Source: Lithospermum erythrorhizon
Taxonomy: Eukaryota; Streptophyta; Magnoliopsida; Boraginales; Boraginaceae
Direction: 5' to 3'
Assembly (NCBI GenBank): GCA_019722365.1
Contig: JADFUC010002023.1
Coordinates: 124,001 to 188,000, forward strand
DNA length: 64,000 nucleotides
The position numbers and the translations under genes are program-made. The notes under the pieces are model-generated. The model was not told the DNA's origin. It searched no databases and saw only the letters and a program-made list of their open reading frames with translations. Positions 21,861 to 32,600 of this stretch are shown piece after piece (position 1 is the first letter of the stretch; each line of letters begins with the position of its first letter).

Positions 21861-23540
21861 ATTTGCTGCTTTTGATATAGTTTTTGCTAAGTTTCAAGTC
21901 TCTGTGATGAAGTATATGTTTCACTTCAAGCGATTTGAAGTTTACACGCCCAAATACATAGATTCAAAACATACCAAATACAAAAAAGAAACATAACGCC
22001 CAAATACATGTGATTCAAACATAAATATGACATCATACAACCAAAAGAAATATAAATATATTAAATTGAAACTTCATCTAACAATAATCTAGGGAAATAT
22101 AAATATATTAATCTGAAGCAAAACATGACATCGCTACAAACTAAAACTACCTATGAAAACAATCGAAATGAGAATCTTCACTTTTCTCTTCTCAGAATTA
22201 TCGATTTCAACTTCCATTTGGTTACATTCCTTTGAGTAGACCTACAACGATTGCCCCCTCTCTTAATGGGCACAATTGATCCTTCCATTTACATTCCGCA
22301 AATCCAAATCTCATATTTGGACACTCGACAACGGCATCGCCCACCATGCTTCCAATGGTTATTATCGGGCGGCAAATCAACTCCACAAGAAAGACCTCAC
22401 CACTTCATTGTCCATGTCTCTTGATTTATATAACTTTCACTTTGTGATATTTTTCAAGATGGAAAAAAAAAAACTTTCGGGTTTGAGAAGAGGGATGAAA
22501 TTATGTCATTTAGCGCTTGTAATGGGGTATATACCTAAATAAATTTCATTTTGGAGGGAAATAGGTTGTTTAGCTGGTAAGAGTTATGATTGGCGCCAAA
22601 AAGAAAAATGACCATAGTAAGTCTTAAATTACATTTTTCCCCTTAAAAGCCGCCTATACTTAGCCCAAACGCGTCCTTAACGGAATCGTTAAAATATTCA
22701 TTTGCGCACTGGGCTACAATGCTGTGGACCATTTCTATGGAATCCAAGCAGCCTTACTTGGACCAAACCGCAACGGTCACCCAATTACTGACCATTTCGC
22801 AATTCCCTCAAGAAATACATAATCATTTGAAAGTGGCGAAACGCACTATTTTCAACATCCTTGTATTGGTTACTAGCCTAAGTAAAATAATTCAAGTTAG
22901 AACTTAAACTAATCCATAATGAAATGAATTTTAAGAGTGAAATTTGGCGTAAAAAATCTAAAAAAACTAAATGCTAATTATATTATTCCCATTTATCATA
23001 TCTAGAAGAACTTTATCCTTCAGATTTTTTTTATATAGATACAAATTTAATTGTTATGTTAAGAAATTAAGACTCAAATGTTAGCATGACAATAGTAAAA
23101 TCCCAAGGACGACATTAAAGGAGGGGGAGGGTGAAAAAATAATACTAATTTGTTGGTGGGCAGTATCACGCTTTATTTGGAAGATACCTTGTCTAATTCC
23201 AAATGTATTTTCTAATAACCATTAAATATATTAGTAAGTTGATAACAACCAATATATGATGCATATATAATCATCAATTTTAGTACAACTAGTGGTTTTA
23301 TATAAAGAAGATAGATTTGCGTAACTGTATGATGTTGGAGCAATGGAGTAATTGATCAACTAGTGGTTCTTCTTTTACACAATCTATACACGTCTTAATA
23401 AATAACAAATGATTAGAAAGAGAGAAAGAAAGAGCGAAATGAAAATTGAGTAATAAGTCCTGTTTAAGAAGAAAAAAAATAACACTCAACGCCAAGAAAT
23501 GAACTCCGAGCAATACAGACGCCTTCAAAATCGCCTAGAA
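21861..23540. other. Intergenic region; no gene seen
   Basis: AT-rich sequence with two diverged copies of CCAAATACATxxGATTCAAA (21950-22020). Frames at 22276-22542 and 22719-22907 are isolated and show no family features. Confidence 0.5.
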
Positions 23541-23599
23541 AATCCCAAGCCTGGGACTTACGCGCCGGTCCCGACCTAGTCCCGACCACTGGTCCCGAA

Positions 23600-25704
23600 C
23601 TTCAATCGGACTCCTGCTCCCGATTTGGCTCTTTGACTTGGGTCGGGGTTGAACTTCTCTCACAAAGAATCTGTAGTTTCGATTCAAGGCATATCTAACA
23701 AATCTCCATCTTCGACTCGAATCATCAATAGATATCGAAAAAACTCTCGAAATTCAAATGTACCCAAAAGTACCGATGTGCCTCAAATAGTGAAACGTAT
23801 GTACCCTCGAAAGTACCTGACGTGTCCATACGACACCCAAATGTAGATAGACAATGCTCCGCCGCACCTCCAAATCACATATTGCCCCTATCAACGCAAG
23901 AATTACTAAAACAGACAATAAAAGTCCAACCACCGCTGATCACCCCCCGCAAAAACCTCGGCCCACTAACCGGTTGATATCTACTACTAACAACATCAAC
24001 TCAGCGTAAGAACTTAAAACGAAAACGTAATCCGCTTATAAATTGTAAAAGTATGCCTACTTTTATCCTTAATTAGCACGGTAGTTCTCAAAGTCACGCA
24101 TCTCTTCCCCGCACGCCTGCATCGAGTAGTCCCTTCCTTTGATCATCACCGTCGATCTAGTCTCCTCCAACGACACCGCTATCAATAGTCCTCAATACCA
24201 ACAATGATGACACACGAGAACCCGAAGTTCCTCTCAAGAACTGAAAGTACCTAATCCCCTTACCCATTGTCCTATCTGCGTACCTGCACGTATAGCCTCA
24301 TTACATACTGAGCTAAACCGCGATGTTTTAACCGAACTCTCAAGCCACCTGGAGTCTTTGCCACTAAAAGTGATCGCTATGCCCTCCTCCAACTCACTCA
24401 TTGACTTCGCACTAGTCCGCTTCCCACCTCGCTTCCCAACACCACAACAATCAATCTTTAAAATATACTATCTCAGAACATACAAAGTATCACGTTTCAC
24501 ACCTTCGCCAGATTCACATCCGAACCCCTATAGATACCAACCATCCACCTCTCCTAAGAATCAATCCCTTCGGTTTTACCAGACTCGTGAGATAACAAAT
24601 TTGTAGTCATGCGAGGTATATGTCTAACTTTGTTCAATGTGTAAATCTAACATCAGCGATTCCCAATCCCTCTAATCGCTACAACCCTTAACCACTGTAG
24701 ATCAACCATTTGCCATTGAAACAATGCCACCAACCAACCTGCTTATACGCTGAGAACCACTCTCCTAGAACACATATGATATAAAGTTCAAATTCCAGGA
24801 AACCACACATCGCAAATGTATGAGCATCAAGAATCACAGGTCAGCTGCCCTTCCTTCAAATTCATACCACCGCTTCGGCAATAATGACATTATCACCGAG
24901 GCCTTTTCCCCGTCGATCCCCCTCCTCTGGGGACAATCAAATTTCCAATATCCCAACCGGCTTCACAAGAATTGCAGCATCTATCGTGACGCCTCTAACC
25001 CCTCCCGGCCTTCGAGAACTTTTCCAATCGGAATATCACCGGACCGACCAATAAGAAACTAAAAAACAACAGACCGGGAACTTTAACTAACCACCACTAC
25101 AACTAATACGCAAATCCCTCAAGTATGGAAAGATTTGACCTAACTCTTCCAAGAGACAACGACCTACCATTTGTCATAGACTCCCTAAAGTTCTCATATG
25201 ATTACAGGTAATGCGAGGCTAACAAATATCATATTAACATCCTCATCCTCAATCTTAATATTTATATTATTTAAATCAAGTATACTATTGGATGATCTGT
25301 GTGGTTCTTGTAGATGTATCCTCATGCATTTGCAAATTAAAATCGTACTTTGCTTCCAATATCAACTTATTGGTCAAGCTCTTTGTCATATATACGTGCA
25401 TTTCCTCGTTGTTTCACAACCCGGCAAAGTAGTCCCTCCTCCGAAACCTCTCACGATAACTCATCATCCAAGTTAGCAATCAACGCTGAAAGTATGCCTT
25501 CTCCTCTAGACTATCCATGTTATCAAGCAACTGTGTTTGGTGGATTTTTCATCGTGAGGAAAGCCTGTGAGTCCCTCTAGTTTCAATAACGCCCTTGCCT
25601 TGATTTGCCAGAGACTGAAACTATTTCTCCCAATGAACTTCTCAATTTTAATACTTTCACCACCCATCTTCTTTCGCAGATCTGAAATCCAAGCTCTAAT
25701 ACCA
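23600..25704 (-). pseudogene. Ty1/copia retrotransposon internal region, heavily decayed
   Basis: A primer-binding site for initiator Met-tRNA lies at 25693-25704; on the minus strand it reads TGGTATTAGAGC, one mismatch from the usual TGGTATCAGAGC. A gag-like start follows at 25667: MGGESIKIEKFIGRN, then LWQIKARALLKLEGL. Further gag-like pieces appear in different frames (LIANLDDELS, EVSEEGLL, TKSLTNKLILEAKY, QMHEDTS). From about 25000 down to 23600 the DNA keeps a GC-richer, coding-like texture but is too decayed to assign protease, integrase or reverse transcriptase by eye. Many stops and shifts show it is dead. Small plus-strand frames here (such as 24358-24606 and 24820-25062) are shadows. 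Confidence 0.65.
25693..25704 (-). other. Retrotransposon primer-binding site (tRNA-iMet type)
   Basis: The minus strand reads TGGTATTAGAGC. It begins three bases (AAC) inside the LTR end (CA at 25709-25708), the normal spacing for plant copia elements. Confidence 0.75.
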
Positions 25705-25707
25705 GTT

Positions 25708-25900
25708 TGTTATAACGGCGGAAGTGAATTTATACCAAACACACATATGCGAATTCTAAGACAATGAATTATATAAAGTACTAAAAATAAAAAGCAGGCT
25801 GTAAATTTATCGCAGATTCCCTACAAATACTCATAGATTTGGAAATTCATCTACAGAGCCATGTAATATTTCACTACAAAAAAGATGGTTAATTTTATAC
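25708..25900 (-). mobile_element. 5' LTR end of the decayed copia element
   Basis: The plus strand reads TGTTATAACGGCGGAAGTG from 25708, so on the minus strand the LTR ends in CACTTCCGCCGTTATAACA. This is next to the primer-binding site and fits an LTR U5 end. The outer limit is not visible; 25900 is a placeholder. No matching partner LTR was recognised near 23.5 kb. Confidence 0.6.
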
Positions 25901-27842
25901 TAAGATTTGCATGGCCAATGTAATACGGATTAGCTTTCTCCATTTCCAAATTAATCGACGCTGGCAACACTTCCTCAGTTGGTTAAGCTTTTGATTCATA
26001 AATTACTTTTTATTCACTAATCCAAAAAATATAAAATTGAATTTGGTTTTAAAAATATTTTCATAATATTATTTTTTGTAATTTTTCATAATGTACATAA
26101 AAAGTAATTAATGATTAAAATTGTATCTCGAAAAGTGAGAAAGTTAATTAATTTGAAATGTAATCAGAGGTATTATAGCCAAATTCAGAGTCACAAGACG
26201 TGAGTGTCAAATTGAAGGTAATTATGTGATTTTGATTCATAAAAAGTTTACCAAGCGAGAAGTCAAACAAGTTTGCACATTTATTTGTTTAGGTAATTAA
26301 TTATCATTTACAATAAATAAAAATTTATCATAATTGGTAAAAAGACAAATAACGAGAAATTATTTTGCAAATTCCAAAATGAGAGTATCATTTTATATGC
26401 ATAGTAGATCGAGTGTTACAAAAAATAGTTACTCAGTTGATGTCAAATCTTTGACTATTTCATAATTGATGCTGAAATAAATACTCAATTTATAAATTTC
26501 CAATTTTAACGTAATTTTCTTTAGTTTTGACCTAATAATCCAACAACAATTTAATATGGATAAAAGAAATAATCGATCATACTTGTTTTCCACTTGATAC
26601 ACATTTGATCACATATATTTAAAACAGATTCATTCAATCACGACTATTTTAGTTTTGACCATTTTTGGTCATCACATCAAAATGATTGTCAAGTCCATCT
26701 TTCATGATGACATGTGATACACATATGACCATTTTTAGGATAATCTTGGCTTTTTATGCCATAAACCTAAAAATAAAATTATATATAATAATAGAAAACA
26801 AAACCCCACTCCAACTACGAGTAGTGATGTCAATCTAAATCTGTAACCCCATATCCTGCTCTGCACTTCTAGAAAATCCAACTTTGCTTACCGATCAACT
26901 TATAAGTAATCTCAAAGTGTATTTGAAAGTAAAAAATATTTTCCTGAATCTCAAATAATCTACTAATTATGGAATTTGGCTTCAAAATACAATAACATTT
27001 TATCTAGTTGAACCTGACTCATTTGTAGCTTTATACATTTTTGAATGCATAAATTAATCTGATAATTTGTTACTAACTCGATCCAAAAACCCGACTAGAT
27101 ACCATCTTGACTTACAATTTACATTTGTGTGGACTCGAGTATAAGAAATGGTCCTTAAACTAGGATTCACCAGAATGATCTACCACAAGTTCATCAATTA
27201 TGTGAGATCCAATGCTTAGACTATTGACGAATGCTCAATTTGGTTATTAAAGTTTTAACTTATGTCACATTGTTGACTGAAGGATTGTTATCGGCCAATT
27301 TGGGGATTCGTTCCATCAATTTTAGACGGTAAAATTGACATAATTTCAATAGTAATGAAAGACAATTGAAATCATACATACGTTAGATTTTTGTGGTCAA
27401 TTCTCAATTAACAAAAATAAATAAAATATTTAATAAAATATAACCAATTACAAACTAATCCCTACATCCACACCTCGTAACCCACCCCACTACTATCTTC
27501 ACCACCATTTTACTTCAACCAACGCCTTTCCTCCATAAAACCCTACTTTTATTTCTCCAGAAAATTCCTATAAGCCATAAATTAATATCTAAAAACCCTA
27601 AATGAACAAAAAAAAAAAATTAATTCTCATTTCCTAGTATAATTTCACTTTTAGGGCTTCAAATTGATAATTTGACCAATAAAATTGTAATAAAAAAGAA
27701 TTGGGAGTGTACAAGAGGAGTTGAGTTCTAAGGATAAGGGATGTCATCGTGATGTTGAAAAGGACGATATAAAAAAGGATGGCGAGTTGACGAGAATAGG
27801 AAGGACCATGGGCGAGGGGAGTGGCGTACTATCCAACTTATG
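25901..27842. other. AT-rich intergenic region with MITE-like debris; no gene seen
   Basis: AT-rich sequence. Words such as GACCATTTTTGGTC (26659-26672) and AATGGTCCTTAAACTAGG (27147) resemble terminal parts of Mutator- or hAT-type MITEs, but no complete pair of ends with a target duplication was found. Confidence 0.4.
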
Positions 27843-28169
27843 TTTAATGGTAAATATTTGTTTTTTGTAACGATAGGAATTTCATTATTATTTTTAATGA
27901 ATTAAATTCTAAATTGCTGAAACGGTAGCTCTAAACTCAGTTAAAGAGTTCACAATGCATTTAAGACCATCTTCACTTCAGATATCAAGACCAAATCCAC
28001 GAATCGCCCGAAACCGGCGAATAACACTGAAGTCCCACAAAGTGGATTCACGGAACCAAGAAAGTATATAGAAAATACTCATTTGCCGTTAATCAACCCG
28101 AGACCTCTTGGATGTTCTCCTCCTGGCCGATACCACTAGACTATAAGCCATTGGTTATTTAATGGTAAA
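27843..28169 (-). mobile_element. tRNA-derived SINE with 12-bp target-site duplication
   Basis: TTTAATGGTAAA occurs at 27843-27854 and 28158-28169 and brackets a 303-bp body (27855-28157). Read on the minus strand, the body starts with a Pol III promoter: box A-like GGCTTATAGTCTAGTGGTAT (about 28150-28131) and, about 45 bases on, box B-like GGTCTCGGGTTGATTAAC. A unique body follows (GTGGGACTTCAGTGTTATTC, CCGGTTTCGGGCGATTCG), and it ends in an A-rich tail (TTACAAAAAACAAATATT). Head, body, A-rich tail and direct repeats together are the hallmarks of a SINE. The flanking repeats are identical, so insertion may be fairly recent. Confidence 0.8.
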
Positions 28170-29170
28170 GATAAAATTGAAAGAAAAAAAAAATTAGATA
28201 AAAAAATGTATTACAAGTGCTAAACAATACTCCATAAAGAATTTTTGTTTTATAGCTAGAATGATAAATTAAAAAAAGACAAAAGGAGTATTAAATTTAG
28301 GTTAATTATTTTTTTACACTTCATTTTCTTGATTATCATATTTTACTCTTTTGTTAGTTTCATCCATTTTTATACTCCCTCCATTTCAAATTAATTTGGA
28401 AGTTTGATTTTTTACCAATATTTAAGGGTTGCAACTTTTATGAGTAAACTTCCTATTTTAGCCCTACAAACAATCCTAATCCCATTTCATTATAGACAAT
28501 GAACCAAGTTAAAGTAATAATCTTGAGAACATAGATTGAAATCGAAATCGAATGCTTCAAATAGAGTCGATTGGTTCAGTTGTAATTAATTGAAAACCCG
28601 GAGTGAATAATTTTGGTGCATTACAGAAGGAAACGAAGCATAAAAGTATACGAGCGAGATTCGCAACAATCCCAATCCCAAACCACACTCGACTAAATCC
28701 ACAACGCCTACCCTCCTCCGCCCGCCATACATTGTAATGACGGCGCATCTCAACACCGCTGCCTTTCCACCAAAGTTGTTCAATTTTATTTACGCTTTCA
28801 AACTGCGTCAGAAACCTAAAACAAATAATAACTTCATCAAGGCTGCCACCGAATACTTAGAGGAAGAAAGTAATTATAATTGGGATCACCAACGCGTGGT
28901 GGCAAGAGATATACTATAATTGGGCCACCACGCCCAATTTGAAAGATATGTTCTAGATTTTTTCCGGGGTATGTATTTATAAAATTAGTCAAACCTCTAT
29001 GTTAATTTGAAAAAATTTAAAAACTCAAACCTCCAAAGACTAAAACGGCGAAAGACTAAATGAGCTGTCAAGCATTATCGACTGGTAAAAACCATCAGCC
29101 TAAATCGAAGGTATTTTCCCTTCCACGTAACAAGTATCTATTCCACTCAAAAAGTTGGACCTAAATGACC
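28170..29170. other. Intergenic region; no confident gene
   Basis: A Stowaway-like end (ACTCCCTCCATTTCAAATTA, 28374) has no clear partner. A GC-richer patch at 28660-28920 has a 60-codon plus-strand frame starting TAHLNTAAFPPKLF, with no recognised family. It may be a gene fragment. An imperfect inverted repeat (TATAATTGGGATCACCAACGC/TATAATTGGGCCACCACGCCC) sits at 28876-28938. Confidence 0.4.
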
Positions 29171-29174
29171 GAAA

Positions 29175-29460
29175 CTTTACCTGTTCGGGTTCGGGTATCG
29201 GGAGAAAAATTAGACTGCACTGATCATAGCTTACCGGGTGGATACTGGCCCGGTTGGCTCATTTTACGGCCTCATATTATTAAAAATTCTCGACATATTT
29301 CTGCTCCGCATTTCGGTGTGTTTTGGTCCGGATTTGGGATATTTGGATCTGGAGAGTATTTTTGTCATATAACGAAATTTTCGGGTATTTTATCGGGTTA
29401 TCGGTCCGGTTCCATTCGGGTATCGGACAAAAAGTTATACCCAAGACCAAATCGATAACC
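29175..29460. repeat. TTCGGGTWTCGG-rich repeat upstream of CSK
   Basis: Words such as TTCGGGTTCGGGTATCGGG, GGTTATCGGTCCGGTTCC and ATTCGGGTATCGG recur through about 285 bases. Such tracts are common in plant DNA-transposon-derived repeats. The 97-codon frame across it is an artefact of the repeat. It ends about 185 bases before the CSK start, so it lies in the promoter or 5' UTR. Confidence 0.6.
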
Positions 29461-29644
29461 TTACGAGGTGAGAGGTGGTTTTCCGGCCCTCCCAAGCACT
29501 ACCTTTAATGCGCTCCCTAGTGGTCCCATCTGTCCCATGTGCTCACCACATCCATTGACCACCAGTTATCATCGTAAACTCATACCTCAACCATACAACT
29601 TCACCTCACCACTTCTTCCAACCACCACTTCAACCATCAATAAA

Positions 29645-32600
29645 ATGCTCCTCTCCTCCTTCCACCACCCATCTCCGCCGTCCACCACCACCCCCATCCA
29701 CCACCATCACTCTTCCACCACCACCACAATCTTCTCCCTCCACCATAGTATATATTGCCATGCACATCTCTCAACTACCACTTCACCAACCAAACCACTT
29801 CCACTAACCACCACTTCATTCTCCTCCTCCTCTTCCTCTTCCTCCTCCACCTACTTCCATCATGTAACTTCAAAAACATCAAAAACAAAAGATACCAACA
29901 ATGGTAAAAGTGAAGGAAGTGGGCAAGAAAGTGAGAATATGGTGGCTTCTGCTTCTGCTTCTGCTATTGCTGCTGCAATAAGGGAGGTCTCCAAGTCTCC
30001 GGTGGAGTTTGAGGAGAGTGTGGAGAAGGGTGGTGGTGGTGATAGTAGAGGATTAGTGCTTCCTAGTTCTGAGTTCCAAAGGCTTTGTGTTGAGCAGCTT
30101 GATCTCTTTCGCCGTATTGTTCATCCTGATGCTATACTTTCGGTATAATTTACTCAACAATTTTAAATACTGTTATTTTGGGGTTAATCTAGATAAGATT
30201 TTTTATGTATTGTGAAGTACTAGTAGATAGTTTTCATGTTCAATACTTCTATGCGGTCGAAGATTTTATGTTCTATGGCTCATTACACTACCTACAATTG
30301 TTATTTATTGTGAAGGACTAGTAAATAGTGTTTGCACTCGACTCGGGTCAACTCAGAAACAGCCTCCGGTTATCACAGGGATAAGGTTGTATCCTATCCG
30401 ATCTTCCCATGCTCTCCTTAGGTAGGAAAAGTTATTGAGGCATGTTGATGATGAAGTGGGAGGTAGATAGTATTTACTCTTCATTGTAAGTCAAGCCAAG
30501 AAATTAATGAGGGTGCGCACTATTGCTCCCCTTACTCGCTTAGGTGCAAGTTTCTTTAGAAGTATTGGAGCATGTTGTTGTTGTTATAATCAAGATAAAA
30601 ATTTAATAAATTAGATAGGATTAGTGACTGATCCACTTCAAGTTCCCACTCTTTTCAAAATATACTATTCTATTCATATAGAGGCTTTATCTGATTAACC
30701 GACCAATGTTAATCAGATTACTTGTTGGATCATGGTCTTGTAACTTTTGCCCAAGGAGAAATGTCAGACAGTAATAACTCATGTTTACCTAAATCCCATT
30801 CAGTTTACTAGTGGCTCCCGGCCTGTTTCTGTGACTAGTCTTATTCCATAGAGTTTACTATGTGAATACTTACTAGTCACTAGATATAGTTGAAGTGATT
30901 CATCATAACTTAATGTAATTTCTTATCAATTCTTGTACATATACTGATATACATGTGAGAAAAAATTGACTAACATGTAGCCATGTAGGTAAGATGCACC
31001 TTGGGGCTTCACTTGGTAACTTCTTCTAAATAGGGGGTTATAGGTGTTTCGATAGGGGATGTTTGAGAACTTATAAAAGACATTTAGGTGTCTTGATAAA
31101 ATGTTAAATCTTTTACCATATGGACTCTCAAAGCTATTATTTGTCTGAAAGGCCATTCCAGTCCATGAAACTATACTTCAATCTCTGCTGGGTTTACTTT
31201 GAAGTGATTGAAATATTAATCGAGGAATTTGAAACAAAGAATCTTTCAGGTGTATGTGAGGCCAGCCGGTAGCTATGTTATGGACAGGTTGGAGTTGCGT
31301 CGGATTACTTTATATCCAGGTGTAAATGCTGCTGATATTGTTATTTTGGTAGGCAACTTTAGTGTTACTGCAGGCTTACGAGCTGCTGAAGCTGCTATTT
31401 CGAGTCAACAGGTAAAGTACTGATGTTTAGGACCTGTTAACTATTCTTGAGTTTGTGGTGTAGTCTCATTGAGTTATTCGTGATGTATTCTTGAAGGCAC
31501 AATTCCTTCCAGAACTTGGAGCTGTCGTTTTCCCTTTAGTGAAGCATCCTTTTATTGTGGGGTTTCTAGTTGCTGAGCTTCCCAACTTGGTGGCGAAACA
31601 TGAGAAGGACAAGCATGACGTGAAACGATGGCCAACACAAGGGGGCAGTTACCATTTGCCTCCAACAATGGATCTAACATTGACAGACCAGAGTACGGAA
31701 GATCAGTCAATTAAGCTTTCCAGGCTCACCTCCGAACAGATACTGAATGCTGTTAATATTTCTCGTTCCCTTGCCATGGCATATGTCATGGACCAGGTAA
31801 TTACAATTATGCACATACGTGAACACACTTGGAGCCCTTATCTCATATAGAATTTTGGATTGATATAAGTGAACACTATGCTTGTCTTTATTAACTTATA
31901 AGTGAACACTATACTTTATCATGTCAGAAGTTTTTCCCTCTTCACGTGTTTTTTGATGCCTCATGTTGTCCATTTGTGCACTCTTCAGAAAGCAATTCTA
32001 CTCCAGCAATCATCCTGGCAAAACAACATTAGGATGAGCAATTTGGTGGAGCAGGTATGGTGTTCGTGTAGTGGTATATTGGTTATGTAATATTTTTTTG
32101 TTTTAAATATAAAATTCTTTTTGTTTACAGATCCGAGGCTCTCTCTCTAGTATACAAACTCTGAGCAAAATGTTATCAGTGCACACAAGGAGAAATGAGG
32201 TATATTTCTCGACCACTCCAAAAAAAGTAGTTTACACAATGTAAGAATCATCTTCTTTCCATTTGGAACTTCCGAAAAGCATTCTGAAATTAACATACTA
32301 TGCAGATCTCTTACGACATAGTGGAAGATATAATAACCCAAGGTGATCATATACGAGTTACTCTTCAACAACTTCAGGATGTTCTATACTTGACAAAGGT
32401 TTCTCTCTCCACATGATACTTCCATTCATACCATCTTATTAGTAAACCTATTGCTATATTATTCATGTATTGATCTCATACCTGAGTATTCATATCAAAT
32501 TTCTCTTGGCGGCTGATAGCTTCCCTTAAATTATTATTTTTCGCTTCTCTGTCAGAAACATTCGAATACTATTTAAAGAGTATAGGATTCATCCCGTAGT

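Noticed and set aside
24358..25062. 82- and 80-codon plus-strand frames
   Set aside because: They are shadows on the opposite strand of the decayed copia element.
28737..28919. 60-codon plus-strand frame (TAHLNTAAFPPKLF)
   Set aside because: Short, no known family, overlapped by a minus-strand frame of equal quality.
29165..29458. 97-codon plus-strand frame upstream of CSK
   Set aside because: Translation of the TTCGGGT repeat; no start context and it is not joined to CSK.
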